A stretch of DNA of 62,489 bases, from positions 1-62,489 of the forward strand of contig NZ_BLAD01000086.1 in assembly GCF_009687845.1 (NCBI RefSeq), written 5' to 3'. The DNA is from Acrocarpospora corrugata (GTDB lineage: Bacteria; Actinomycetota; Actinomycetes; Streptosporangiales; Streptosporangiaceae). The translations under genes were made by a program, and so were the position numbers. Shown piece after piece: positions 25,774 through 34,958 of the stretch (position 1 is the stretch's first letter; the number at the start of each line of letters is the position of its first letter). The notes below the pieces were generated by a model. It did not search any database. It had not been told where the DNA came from and saw only the letters and a program-made list of their open reading frames with translations.

Positions 25774-27081
25774 TCAGTAATTCGAGGTGAGTACGGCGTG
25801 AGCCGCGCGGGCGCGGACGGCCGTCAGCTCGGTTTCGACGGCGGCGATCTCTGTTTCCCGGAGGGTGATCGCGGCTTCCTGGGGCGGTCGTTCGTCGGCG
25901 AGCCGGATACGCAGGTGGGTGGGCGGGTGGGTCGTGTCCACCGATGCCATGTGCAGGGCCGACACTCGCAGTCGCCGCAGGCGTTCGGTTTCGGGGATCG
26001 AAGTGATGTACTCCCGCAACTCCTGCCACAGATCGAAGTCGTCTCCCCGGCGGGAGTTGATGCGGGAAGAGCGCGTTTGCCGGCGAATGACCGTCTGGCG
26101 TTGGAACAGGTGCTCCACGCTCTTGTCGAGCACCAGTGCCTCCAGCATGGATCGGGTCGCCGCCGACGAGGCGACGCGTGCGGCCAGGTCATCCGCCAGG
26201 TATTCGGCGCGCTGGCCGGTGCGCAGCGTGTAGCGGTGCAGCAGGAGCAGGATCAGGCCGGTGAGCTTGTGGGGAACGATCAGCAGCAGTGTGGCGGTCG
26301 CGTTGCCGATCATGGTGAAAGGGTCTGACTCAGTGGTGAAGGTTCTGCTGGGCCGGGTGAACTCGTACCAGCTGGCCAGCGCCTCGGAGGCCGAGTGGAG
26401 CCACAGGCCGCGACGGCTGTCGCCGTTGCGGGCGTGCCCGAACTCGTGCCCGAGTAGTGCGACGCGTTCTTGAGGAGTCAGCACCTCCCATAAGGCCAGG
26501 CCTATGGTGAGGACGCTGCGCCGGCGCAGGCCGGTCTTGCCGTAGCTGGCGTTGAATTCCGGGGCGACGCGGATCAGATCGACGGGCCGCACGCCCAGTT
26601 CGGCGGCGACTCGGTTGGCGATGCCGTACAGGTGGGGTGCTTCGGTTCGGTTCAGTGACCATTCGTCGCGCCGGAATCGGCCCAGGCGCGGACGGAGCAG
26701 AACGGCGGTGGCGAAGCCCACCACACCGAGGAACCTGATCAGGAAGGTCCCGTTGACCAGGAGCCAGACGGAACCCGTTGCCAGGACGGCAGTGGTCAGG
26801 TGCACCGCGCCCGCGATGGTCATGGCAGTGAACCATGCCCCGTCGCGCCATGGGCGTGAGGTCGCTTCGCCGGAGATCTCCGCGTACAGCCGTTCGACGG
26901 CCGCGCGGTCGGCCGCCCGTCGTGCGTCCTGCCGCCGGGCGGAGCGTCCGCGCTGAGCGTCGGGCGCGGGACCGAGGTTCCCTTCACATGCGGGACACCA
27001 AGTGACGAACCGTGGGTCCGCCGAGGCACGGGTGGAGCAGGAACAGAGGCTGTCAGCCGAGGCAGCGGGCAGCGATGTCAT
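25774..27081 (-). CDS. M48-family zinc metallopeptidase
   Basis: A 435-residue membrane protease of the HtpX/Ste24 type. A short zinc-ribbon-like N-terminus (CSCSTRASADPRFVTWCPAC) precedes two membrane helices (about 85-130). The active site HEFGH is near 240 (LLGHEFGHARNGD), and the third ligand is in RAEYLADDLAA (about 322). The C-terminal quarter is helical and basic. ATG 27081 is favoured over upstream starts. Likely acts on misfolded or signalling membrane proteins; target unknown. Confidence 0.85.
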   Translation of the reverse strand: MTSLPAASADSLCSCSTRASADPRFVTWCPACEGNLGPAPDAQRGRSARRQDARRAADRAAVERLYAEISGEATSRPWRDGAWFTAMTIAGAVHLTTAVLATGSVWLLVNGTFLIRFLGVVGFATAVLLRPRLGRFRRDEWSLNRTEAPHLYGIANRVAAELGVRPVDLIRVAPEFNASYGKTGLRRRSVLTIGLALWEVLTPQERVALLGHEFGHARNGDSRRGLWLHSASEALASWYEFTRPSRTFTTESDPFTMIGNATATLLLIVPHKLTGLILLLLHRYTLRTGQRAEYLADDLAARVASSAATRSMLEALVLDKSVEHLFQRQTVIRRQTRSSRINSRRGDDFDLWQELREYITSIPETERLRRLRVSALHMASVDTTHPPTHLRIRLADERPPQEAAITLRETEIAAVETELTAVRARAAHAVLTSNY

Positions 27082-27142
27082 GACGGAGATCATGCCGTAT
27101 GCGCACATCTCTCCTGCGCGCGTCGGAGAACATCGTGGTTGG

Positions 27143-28858
27143 TCAGTGGGCGGAGGCGACGGCGAGGAGGAACCAGCCCGTGTGCGGGATCCATTGTTCG
27201 GCCCAGCGCCAGGAGTCTCCCGGGGGTGCGTCGGGCGGGAGGAAGGCGATGTCCTCCTCGTCGCTCCAGCCGGAGGTGATCCCGTTGACGATCCCGCCGG
27301 GGATGTTCGGGAAGTCCGAGGTGTAGTCGGGGTTGTTGCGACCGCGTCCGTGGATCATGGAGGCGTCGAAGGGGTTGCGGCCGGTGATCCAGGCGAGTTG
27401 GTCGTCGGCGAAGGCGTTGAGCCGGTGGCGGTCGGGCTCGGTGACGTTGTCGAGGGCGGCGCAGGCGCACGCGGCTGCGGCGAGTGAGGCGATTGTGGCG
27501 TTTTCGCCCTGCCACCAGTAGCCGGTTTCGTTGGCGTGCGGGAAGAAGAAGGCGTCCTTGGGTGCCGCGTCGGCTGGCTGGACCCGCTGGCGTGGGTATC
27601 CGAAGGGGTTGGCCACGGCGTAAGTGCGTTCCAGCGTGTCGAGCATCGCGCGCAGAGCCACGTCCTCGGCTTGCGCGGCTTCGGGAGAGCCGGGCAGGAC
27701 CTCGGCGAACCTGAGTAGTGCCAGCACCGGGAGGCCGGCTTCGGCGGCGTGGAAGAACGGGCGCTCCTCGGCGTCGGCGACGAACCAGCCGGGGGCGTTT
27801 GCGGGCCGGGTGTAGCGTGCCGCGAGCGTGCGGGCCCGGCGTCTGGCGGCCTCGGGTGCTCCGTCGGCGACTCCGGCCGCCACCAGCTCGGCGGCGGCCA
27901 GCAGTGCCGCGTAGTCGTCGACGATGGATTCGGTGCCGTCATCGAGGTAGTCGAGGTTGTGCTGTTCGAGGTGGGCGAAGCCGAGCCGGGCCGCGGACAG
28001 GTACTCGGCCCGGGTGAAGTCGCCGTCGTCGTCCTGCGTGGCGGCTCGGGCCAGGGCCGCGATGGCCAGCCCGCCGCCCTGCCGGTAGGCGGCCTGGTAG
28101 CGGTCGGTGCGTACACACTCGGGCAGCGGCGCGGTCACCACCCGTTCCTCCAGGCGCTTGGTCAGCGCGTCGAAGATCCCGGTGTAGAAGCAGCCTTCGG
28201 CGGAGCGGAATCTGACCAGGAAGTCGGTCCCCCACAGCGCCTCGTCGCGCAGGCGTGCACCGAGCGAGCGCACCAGGGCGGGGTGGCGTACGGCGATGGC
28301 GTCACGCGCGGCCAGCATTGCCCAGGCGCACAGCGGAATCTGCTGCGGGCTCATCGTGCGCGTATAGGTCAGATGGCTGAGGAACTTGCTGGTGTCACCA
28401 CTCGCGTCGAGCCACCCACCGCGTGCGTCGACGGTGGCGCCGGAGTCATCACCCCAGAACGCCGCCCGGCGATCCTTGCGGTCGATCTCCCCGCTGGAAC
28501 GCATGGCCTTGAAATAGGCGAGCACATCGGACATGGTCTGACGCTGCAAACGATCGGCCGCGACGACGAACGGCTCACCCTGCACGCTCCGCCCATCAGC
28601 ACACTCCACCTGTACGGCATAACCCCCCGGCCCCAATTCGTCGGGAAGCTCCACCCGCGTGTACGGTCCAAGACTCCAGCCGGGCACCTTCTCGACCGGC
28701 CCAGCTGTCAGCGGGCGAGGCGCCGACCCGTCCGACGGCACCAGCAGGACCCGCGCGGGCGGCGCACCGTCCGGCAGAAGCACCACGACGGCCTTTGAGC
28801 CGGCCAGGCCGTAGCCGAGGTGGCCGGCGTGGACAACGGGAGTATCCCTTGAGCGCAC
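27143..28858 (-). CDS. Glycoside hydrolase family 9 enzyme
   Basis: A 571-residue protein with an N-terminal immunoglobulin-like CelD_N domain (about 5-105) and a GH9 (alpha/alpha)6 barrel. The conserved GGWLDASGDTSKF carries the catalytic base region. NPFDASMIHGRGRNNPDYT and the catalytic Glu in WAEQWIPHTGW stand near the C-terminus. No signal peptide is visible from either GTG 28858 or ATG 28918, so it is probably cytoplasmic and acts on imported oligosaccharides. Beta-glucanase or exo-glucosaminidase activity are both possible. Confidence 0.8.
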   Translation of the reverse strand: MRSRDTPVVHAGHLGYGLAGSKAVVVLLPDGAPPARVLLVPSDGSAPRPLTAGPVEKVPGWSLGPYTRVELPDELGPGGYAVQVECADGRSVQGEPFVVAADRLQRQTMSDVLAYFKAMRSSGEIDRKDRRAAFWGDDSGATVDARGGWLDASGDTSKFLSHLTYTRTMSPQQIPLCAWAMLAARDAIAVRHPALVRSLGARLRDEALWGTDFLVRFRSAEGCFYTGIFDALTKRLEERVVTAPLPECVRTDRYQAAYRQGGGLAIAALARAATQDDDGDFTRAEYLSAARLGFAHLEQHNLDYLDDGTESIVDDYAALLAAAELVAAGVADGAPEAARRRARTLAARYTRPANAPGWFVADAEERPFFHAAEAGLPVLALLRFAEVLPGSPEAAQAEDVALRAMLDTLERTYAVANPFGYPRQRVQPADAAPKDAFFFPHANETGYWWQGENATIASLAAAACACAALDNVTEPDRHRLNAFADDQLAWITGRNPFDASMIHGRGRNNPDYTSDFPNIPGGIVNGITSGWSDEEDIAFLPPDAPPGDSWRWAEQWIPHTGWFLLAVASAH

Positions 28859-28972
28859 CTGCGACCGCCCCCTCCATCGTGCCGCGAAGATCGCGTAGAG
28901 GATATACACACCACGCAAGTGCGCCAGCGGCGGCGACTCAAGCTCATCACGGCCGTGAGCACGCCGTATGTA

Positions 28973-29407
28973 CTAGCGAGGTGCCGCGAGGACGTCTCGG
29001 ACCACGTCCTCCAGCGTGACACGGGCCAGCTCGTGCCGCAGGGTCTCCTCGATGCCCTCGTAAATGCCCTGCATGGCCGGCTGGATGCCGTACCCCACCA
29101 CGCATCCCTGGTCAGGGGTGGCGCGGTGCATCGCGAACAGGGGGCCGGGTTCCACTGCCTCGTACACGTCGAGCAGGGTCATCGACGTCAGTTCGCGCGC
29201 CAGCGACCAGCCCGCGCCGACGCCGCGCCGGGACTCCACGAGCCCGGCCTTGCGCAGCTCGCCGAGGAGCCGCCTGATCACCACGGGATTGGTGTTCGCG
29301 CTGCTCGCGATCTGCTCGGAAGTGGCGACCTCGTGGCCCTGGCGCTGGTAGAGGCTGATCCAGGCCAGCGCGTGGGCGGCGATGGTCAACCTGCTGTTGG
29401 CGCTCAT
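28973..29407 (-). CDS. Rrf2-family transcriptional regulator
   Basis: A 144-residue Rrf2 regulator with an N-terminal winged helix (RLTIAAHALAWISLYQRQG; SSANTNPVVIRRLLGELRKAGLV; RGVGAGWSLAREL). The three cysteines that hold a [2Fe-2S] cluster in IscR are absent, with one Cys remaining (QGCVVGYG). It therefore probably senses something other than cluster status. ATG 29407 is the family start. It faces an SDR gene across two palindromes, its likely operators. Confidence 0.87.
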   Translation of the reverse strand: MSANSRLTIAAHALAWISLYQRQGHEVATSEQIASSANTNPVVIRRLLGELRKAGLVESRRGVGAGWSLARELTSMTLLDVYEAVEPGPLFAMHRATPDQGCVVGYGIQPAMQGIYEGIEETLRHELARVTLEDVVRDVLAAPR

Positions 29408-29444
29408 GAACCCTCTCCTCTTGGCCGCAATGCTACGACCGCAC

Positions 29445-29497
29445 AGTCGTAACAGCAAATGTTGCGACTAGGATGTCGTAACTACTAGTGTTACGAC
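29445..29497. promoter_or_regulatory. Two Rrf2-type operators
   Basis: Operator 1 (29445-29469): AGTCGTAACA and TGTTGCGACT around 5 bp, 9 of 10 positions symmetric. Operator 2 (29475-29497): perfect arms GTCGTAAC and GTTACGAC around 7 bp. They share the half-site GTCGTAAC and fill the space between the divergent Rrf2 and SDR genes. Confidence 0.75.
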
Positions 29498-29531
29498 TTT
29501 CTTTGGAGGATCGATCAGCGAGGTGGGAAGA

Positions 29532-30287
29532 ATGAACAAGCCGCTCACGGGCAAGGTCGCCCTGGTCACCGGAGGGTCCCGCGGGCTGGGAGCCGCGACC
29601 GTACGGCTGCTGGCCGAACAGGGCGCCGACGTCGCGTTCACCTATGTCAGCTCCGACAAGCAGGCGCAGGCCGTCGTCGACGAGGTGCGCGGCAAGGGCG
29701 CGAAGGTCGCCGCCTTCAAGTCCGACCAGGCGGACCTGGGCCGGGCGCCGGCGCTGATCGACGACGTGGTCGAGGGCTTCGGTGGCCTGGACATCCTCGT
29801 CAACAACGCGGCGATCTCGGTGGAGCAGGGCCGTACTGTGGACGACCCGGACGTCGACACCGCCGCGCTGGACCGGATGCACGCCACCAACTACCTCGGC
29901 GTGATCGCCGTAATCCGGGCTGCCTCCCGCGTGCTGCGTACGGGCGGCCGCATCATCACAGTGAGCTCCGGGCTGGGCACCCGGGTCGGCGTCCCGGGCC
30001 TGGCCGACTACTCGGCGACCAAGTCGGGCGTCGAGAGATACACCATGGGCGTCGCGCGGGATCTCGGCCGCCGGGGCATCACGGCCAACGTCGTGGAAGC
30101 CGGACTGATGGAGAGCGGCATGCAACCGCCGGATCCCGAAACCCTCAAGGGCATGGTCAGCTCGCTGTCCCTGCAGCGTATGGGCCACCCCGACGAGATC
30201 GCCGCGGCGATCGCCTTCCTGGCGAGCCCCGCCGCGTCGTACGTCACGGGCGCGGTGCTGGACGCCCACGGCGGCTACAACGCATAG
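29532..30287 (+). CDS. SDR-family oxidoreductase
   Basis: A 251-residue classical SDR: TGGSRGLG near residue 12, NNAAIS near 90, catalytic Tyr/Lys in DYSATKSGVERY near 158. The C-terminus is VTGAVLDAHGG. ATG 29532 follows GGGAAGA; GTG 29523 is possible. Divergent from and probably repressed by the Rrf2 regulator, a common regulator/NADPH-enzyme pair. Substrate unknown. Confidence 0.87.
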   Translation: MNKPLTGKVALVTGGSRGLGAATVRLLAEQGADVAFTYVSSDKQAQAVVDEVRGKGAKVAAFKSDQADLGRAPALIDDVVEGFGGLDILVNNAAISVEQGRTVDDPDVDTAALDRMHATNYLGVIAVIRAASRVLRTGGRIITVSSGLGTRVGVPGLADYSATKSGVERYTMGVARDLGRRGITANVVEAGLMESGMQPPDPETLKGMVSSLSLQRMGHPDEIAAAIAFLASPAASYVTGAVLDAHGGYNA

Positions 30288-30360
30288 GCTGGCTCCTAAA
30301 TCGTAGGAACTGACCGATATCGGGTTGTTCGTCAAGCAGCCCTATCGGGAGCCGGGTGGT

Positions 30361-31398
30361 ATGCCGATCATCGTCGCCGGGCTGAGGTCGCTTCAGCGTA
30401 TTCACGTCGTTGTGGCGCCCTTGATCGAACTCGGGTCCGCGTTGCACGTGCTGGGTCAGCCGAAGCATCACGGTCGTGAGGAATGGGCGCAGAATGTGCT
30501 CGCGGGCATGAGCCCTGTTCTCGCTGAGCAGTCACGGACGTGGGCTTGGGCGACTCAGGCGATCCGCGCGACCCCGTTCGTGCGCGTCACCGGGAATTCG
30601 GACCGGAATGACTTCTCCGGGCAGGTTGAGCAGATGCGGCGGATTCCGGCGCGTGAACTCGCGAATCAGTTGCTGCGGCCGGTATCGGGTGCCGGAGATC
30701 CGGCCGCGGCCCGTAAATGGGGAAAATCTCGGGGCCCGGCCGTCACCGCTCTGGTCGACGCGCTGATCGATCAGCCTCAGGCGGCGGTTGGGCGCTTTCT
30801 GGACTTTCTCGCGGCCACCTGGCAGGAGTGGTTTCGCGACGAGTGGCACACCGTACAAACGGATCTTGTTTCACGAGCACGGCAGATCGAGGACATTTTC
30901 CAACGTTTCGGAGGGTCGGCTGGTCTGGACTGTTTGGACCCGGCGGTGAGCGTTCGCGGTAACAGCGTTGTCATCGCCAAAGTCCAGAGCAGACGCCACG
31001 ACGTCTCCCGCCGCGGCCTGGCGATCGCTCCGAGCGCTTTCGTCCACCCGCATGTGTACGTCGCGAACATCCCAGGTCAGCCGCTCCTATTGATCCACGA
31101 CGCCCACCCCGATCAGGGCGTGGTGCCCTCGGCCCCGGCTGTACTCTCACGGCTCACCGTTCTCGCCCACGCGGGCCGCCTGGAGGTGTGCCGGGCGATC
31201 GCCAGCGAGCCGCGAACCGCCGGCGAGATCGCGGCTCTGTGGGGCATGGACCCGAGCCAGGTCACGCGGCATCTTCGCGCCCTGGCGTCCGCCGGTCTGG
31301 TCCGCGCCAGACGCCAAGGGCGTTTCGTCCAGTACGCCCTTGAGGTGGAGGCGGTCGAGTCGGTCGGCGTGGACCTCGTCCGGCTCCTCCTCCGCTGA
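30361..31398 (+). CDS. ArsR-like regulator with DUF5937-type N-domain
   Basis: A 345-residue protein. The last 90 residues are an ArsR-type winged helix (LTVLAHAGRLEVCRAIASEP; TAGEIAALWGMDPSQVTRHLRALASAGLV). The first 250 residues match, from memory, the DUF5937 domain often fused to such regulators. No metal-binding cysteine box is seen, so a metal sensor is unlikely. ATG 30361 is used. No obvious target operon is adjacent. Confidence 0.8.
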   Translation: MPIIVAGLRSLQRIHVVVAPLIELGSALHVLGQPKHHGREEWAQNVLAGMSPVLAEQSRTWAWATQAIRATPFVRVTGNSDRNDFSGQVEQMRRIPARELANQLLRPVSGAGDPAAARKWGKSRGPAVTALVDALIDQPQAAVGRFLDFLAATWQEWFRDEWHTVQTDLVSRARQIEDIFQRFGGSAGLDCLDPAVSVRGNSVVIAKVQSRRHDVSRRGLAIAPSAFVHPHVYVANIPGQPLLLIHDAHPDQGVVPSAPAVLSRLTVLAHAGRLEVCRAIASEPRTAGEIAALWGMDPSQVTRHLRALASAGLVRARRQGRFVQYALEVEAVESVGVDLVRLLLR

Positions 31399-31528
31399 CA
31401 CCGCAGGACGATTGCCGAACATCGTCAGTCCACTCGCCATCCCGACCGGCGTGCCCTTTGCTCTCGGGGGGACACGTCCTGGCCGTGGACGGACGTGACA
31501 GCCATGTCCTGCATGAATACGGAGCACG

Positions 31529-31640
31529 ATCGTGAGTACAGATGGAAGCGCGTTGCCGCTGGGGCCCACCAGGACGGCGGCGGGCCACCGGGCCGCGAAG
31601 GCCGCATCGTGAGTACGGATGAAAGCGCCTTGCCGATGGG
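31529..31640 (+). repeat. Duplicated start-codon segment
   Basis: A 35-bp segment at 31529-31563 recurs at 31606-31640 with 31 of 35 identical bases. Both begin ATCGTGAGTAC and contain an in-frame GTG. The first copy opens a 26-codon frame whose TGA overlaps the GTG of the second copy. This looks like a duplication of a gene start. Confidence 0.7.
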
Positions 31641-32160
31641 AAAGGCCGCCCGGAGAGTCCGCGTGGATCGGGGACTCCTGCTGGCGGAGGTCGCGCAACG
31701 CTCGGAAGAAGACCTGATTGCCGGATACAGCGTCGCCGGCGGCCCGCTCGGCGACTTCTGCGAGTCGTTGCGCGACCTTGTGGCCCATGTGCTGATGTGG
31801 GACGAGATCAACCTGGCGGTGCTCACGGAGGCGCGGCTCGGACGGGCGCACTGGAGCCTGCGATCAGCGTGGGAGACGCGCGAGGCGGGCCAACTGCTCA
31901 ATAAATCGGGTGTCGCCGCCGGCCGTGACCTTCCCGTGGACCTGCTGACAGATCGCTACGCCGCAGTCCAGGAAGCGCTCCTCGCCGAACTGCGGAGTTA
32001 CGGCGAGGACGGATGGCGGGCTCCGACCGGGCTCGGGCATCCGCAGGCGACAAGCGTCGGATCGCTGGCGCAGTACGTCATGTCGGTGCCCAACGCGGCG
32101 CCCTACTGGCACGCCGCCATCCACCTCGGCCGGCTGACCGCCGTCGAGGCCGCGCGGTAA
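31609..32160 (+). CDS. DinB/maleylpyruvate-isomerase-like protein
   Basis: A 183-residue helical protein with the DinB-like four-helix pattern. A conserved His lies in LRDLVAHVLMWDEIN (about 60), and a C-terminal HAAIHLGRL is present. Members use a metal held by histidines and often mycothiol. Starts at GTG 31609, which is itself inside a duplicated segment. Function not predictable. Confidence 0.6.
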   Translation: MSTDESALPMGKAARRVRVDRGLLLAEVAQRSEEDLIAGYSVAGGPLGDFCESLRDLVAHVLMWDEINLAVLTEARLGRAHWSLRSAWETREAGQLLNKSGVAAGRDLPVDLLTDRYAAVQEALLAELRSYGEDGWRAPTGLGHPQATSVGSLAQYVMSVPNAAPYWHAAIHLGRLTAVEAAR

Positions 32161-32184
32161 GGCGCGGCCCATTCTCACGTTGGG

Positions 32185-33279
32185 GTGATCAACATTCTTG
32201 CTCGTACGGTACGTGACGCGCGATTCGCGCCGGAGACCTCGGCCCTCCTCGACCTCATCGGCCCCCAGGCGGGGCCAATCACCTATGACGACCTTGTCGC
32301 CGACCGGGCGAGCCCGCCCGACCCCGAAGTGGCCGGGCACGCGGAACCCGTCCGGGTCCGTACTGACCTGCTGCTGGTTCGGGGGGAGAGCGATGGGTTG
32401 CTGCCTTGGGGGGAGATCGACGGGCTGTTGCTCCGCCGGGACACCGACGGGCTGCTGCTTCGCGGAGAGAGCGACGAGCCGCTGCCCCACCAGGAGACCA
32501 ATGAGCCGCTGCTCCGCGGGAAGACGCCGCTGCGCGTCCGGCTGTATCGGCACGCTGTGGAGACACCGCGCCCGCTGCTCCTCTGGCTGCACGGCGGCGC
32601 CTTCGTCGGCGGGTCGCTTGCTGACGTGGACGTGGCCTGTTCGGCGCTGGCCCGGCGGGCCGGGGTGAATGTGGCCTCGCTTGACTACCGGCTTGCCCCG
32701 GAACATCCGTTTCCGGCGGCCCTTCACGACACGTACGACGCCTTCCAATGGCTGGCCGCCAACGGTGCCGCGATCGGTGGCGACGGGCGTGTCGCGGCCG
32801 GTGGGCAGAGTGCCGGTGCGAATCTCGTCGCGGCCGCCTGCCTGCTCGCCCGCGATCGTGGCGGTGCTCAGGTGCTGCGGCAGATCCTCTGCTACCCGGC
32901 GCTCGATTTCGGCCGGGACACCGAGTCGAGCCGGCTCTTCGACGGCGTCCTGCTAGATTCCAGTCTGGAAGAGTGGTACGAGGCCCAGTACCTGGCCGGG
33001 CAGCCCGTCACGCCCTACGCCGCGCCGCTGCGCGCGCAGACCGTCGAAGGGCTCCCGCCGGCGCTCATCCTCGGCGCCGGCCGCGACCCGCTGCGCGACG
33101 AGGCTCGCGAGTACGCCGGACGGCTGGACCAGGCGGGAGTGGACGTCAGCTACCTGGAGTACGAGGACACGATGCACGCGTTTCTCAACTTCCCGGGAGC
33201 GCTGTCCGCTGCGGGGCAGGCGATCCGGGACATCGCCGATGACCTCGGCCGATTCTTCGCCACCAACGACCGACCGTGA
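32185..33279 (+). CDS. HSL-type alpha/beta-hydrolase with repeat insert
   Basis: A 364-residue hormone-sensitive-lipase-type esterase. The oxyanion HGGAFVGG is near 137 and the nucleophile Ser in GGQSAGAN near 210. Asp in GRDPLRDE and His in TMHAFLNF complete the triad. Residues 64-115, just before the catalytic core, are 5.8 copies of a 9-residue unit (LLRGESDGL and variants) that family members lack. Starts at GTG 32185. A carboxylesterase role is likely; substrate unknown. Confidence 0.85.
   Translation: MINILARTVRDARFAPETSALLDLIGPQAGPITYDDLVADRASPPDPEVAGHAEPVRVRTDLLLVRGESDGLLPWGEIDGLLLRRDTDGLLLRGESDEPLPHQETNEPLLRGKTPLRVRLYRHAVETPRPLLLWLHGGAFVGGSLADVDVACSALARRAGVNVASLDYRLAPEHPFPAALHDTYDAFQWLAANGAAIGGDGRVAAGGQSAGANLVAAACLLARDRGGAQVLRQILCYPALDFGRDTESSRLFDGVLLDSSLEEWYEAQYLAGQPVTPYAAPLRAQTVEGLPPALILGAGRDPLRDEAREYAGRLDQAGVDVSYLEYEDTMHAFLNFPGALSAAGQAIRDIADDLGRFFATNDRP
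32374..32529 (+). repeat. In-frame 27-bp minisatellite in the esterase gene
   Basis: Five full and one partial 27-bp units (32374, 32401, 32428, 32455, 32482, 32509). The units encode LVRGESDGL, LPWGEIDGL, LLRRDTDGL, LLRGESDEP, LPHQETNEP and LLRGKTP. The copies have diverged, so the expansion is not very recent. Confidence 0.85.
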
Positions 33280-33940
33280 GTCGCGAGCGCGGATCCTCCG
33301 TCTGAGCGAAATCAGCACGGCCGGAAGCCCGCAGCCCTGAGCGCACGGTGAAGCTTTCATCGGCCACACCCTGATTTCGGCCGAGTGCGTCGCCTTCCTC
33401 GTTCCTGGTGACCGCGAAACAGCATTCCCAATGGCGCCCCTGCGCCTTGTTTTATGCCTGACCGGATCGCGACCCTTAATCGTCCTGCTGGACGGGTTCC
33501 CGATTAGAGAATAATCTCCTGGCGCTCCGCACTCCTGAATGGGATGAGGTGTGAATTGACCGCACGGTCGAGCGGACGTCGATCGCCCTGGCTGTCGCGA
33601 CATCGGTCGCCGCTCTCGTGCCGATCACCCCCGCACACCCGACATACGACTCGGACCAGCCGGTCAACGTGCGGTTGAGCGCGTCCGCCGGAGCCGGGCG
33701 TCAGCTAATTCGCCTGGCACGGTACCGGTACTCGCTGTGGTAGCAGGCATACCCAACGCCTTATGCTTATGCATTGAAATTTCAACGACCCGGCATTGCT
33801 TTTATTCCCGTTAATAAATCGCCAGTCCGTCGGCCCGTAATATCGCGGTACCACAAAAAGTGGTCAATTATATTGTAAGTCCGGCTGTGGCGGCACACAC
33901 TCGGTGGCAAGCAGGCCCGCCCCCAGAATTAGGAGCCGCA
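33280..33940. other. Long intergenic stretch, partly AT-rich
   Basis: At 33555-33745 one plus frame reads like an exported peptide (SIALAVATSVAALVPITPAH) but has no in-frame ATG or GTG, so it may be a relic. 33750-33850 is unusually AT-rich for this genome and probably holds the promoter of the following secreted-protein gene. Confidence 0.4.
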
Positions 33941-34840
33941 ATGGACCGAGCCGTAATCGTAATTCCCAGGCGCAGTAAATCAATGCTCCAGCGCCTCGCG
34001 TCCGCCGCCGTCGCCGTGCTCGCCGTGACATTTCTCTGCGTGCCACCCGCCACCGCGCTCGCGCTGCCGACGCCGAAGGATCTGACCTCCTTCCTCGACC
34101 TCGAATGCTTCAAGACCAGCCCGTACCAGCCGCCGGCCACCACACTCACGCTGCGGCACATCAACCCCGTGCTCGGCAACCTGCCGATCGAGACCGTCAC
34201 CCTCGGCCAGCGTGAGCAGCTGTGCGTTCCGGTCGCCAAGAACAACCAGATGCCGCCGTCGCCCGCGCTCGACTTCATCAGGTTCATCGACCTGGCCTGC
34301 TACAAGATCTCCGGCGCCACGGTGACCACGGGCCTCGTGCTCAGCCACCTCAACCCGCTGTTCCAGACCCTGCCGCGTACCCAGATTTCGATGAACACGC
34401 CGCAGCAGCTGTGTGTGCCGGTCATCAAGAACAACGTGGCGCCACCCGCCGAGGTGCTGTCACTTATCCGGCACATCGACCTCAAGTGCTACGCAATCAC
34501 CCCCAACACCCTGCTGAACCAGCAGCTGTCGCTGCGTCAGCTCAACCCCGTCCTGACCCCGGTGATCCCCACGCACGGCGCTCAGATCCTGGCCGCCCGC
34601 CAGCTGTGCGTCCCGGTGCAGAAGGCCGGCGACAACATCCCAGCCCAGGTGTTCAACATCGTCCGATGGATCGACCTGGAGAAGTTCGACCTCTCCACCC
34701 CGGCGCTGCCGACGGTCTCGCTGACCCTGCGGCACATCAACCCCGTCCTCGCCGGCCTCCCGATCGAGCAGGCCACCCTCTCCGGCGCCAGCCAACTGGC
34801 CCTGCCGGTCGCCAAGAACGGCAACCTCCCCCCGGGCTGA
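33941..34840 (+). CDS. Secreted protein with four tandem repeats
   Basis: A 299-residue protein. The signal peptide (RLASAAVAVLAVTFLCVPPA, cleavage near residue 36) is followed by four units of about 65 residues. Each unit follows the pattern (F/I)xDLxCYxI...LxLxHLNPVL...LPxxxxQLCVPVxKN. Each of the first three units has one Cys in its DLxC part and one in QLCVPV, suggesting a disulfide per unit. The fourth unit has lost both (DLEKFDL, QLALPV). ATG 33941 follows AGGAG. Function unknown; probably cell-surface or matrix. Confidence 0.75.
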   Translation: MDRAVIVIPRRSKSMLQRLASAAVAVLAVTFLCVPPATALALPTPKDLTSFLDLECFKTSPYQPPATTLTLRHINPVLGNLPIETVTLGQREQLCVPVAKNNQMPPSPALDFIRFIDLACYKISGATVTTGLVLSHLNPLFQTLPRTQISMNTPQQLCVPVIKNNVAPPAEVLSLIRHIDLKCYAITPNTLLNQQLSLRQLNPVLTPVIPTHGAQILAARQLCVPVQKAGDNIPAQVFNIVRWIDLEKFDLSTPALPTVSLTLRHINPVLAGLPIEQATLSGASQLALPVAKNGNLPPG

Positions 34841-34888
34841 CCGGGGCTTTCCCACCCATCCCGCACCCTGACCGTTAGGTAGCGACTG

Positions 34889-34915
34889 GGGCCCAGGGCC
34901 AGATTGCCTGGGCCC
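34889..34915. terminator. Hairpin between convergent genes
   Basis: GGGCCCAGG (34889-34897) and CCTGGGCCC (34907-34915) form a perfect 9-bp stem between the secreted repeat protein and the DUF418 gene. Confidence 0.7.
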
Positions 34916-34958
34916 ACGCTCGACAGCGCCTGAGCCCGGCGGTCAGGGGTGCGGCTGG

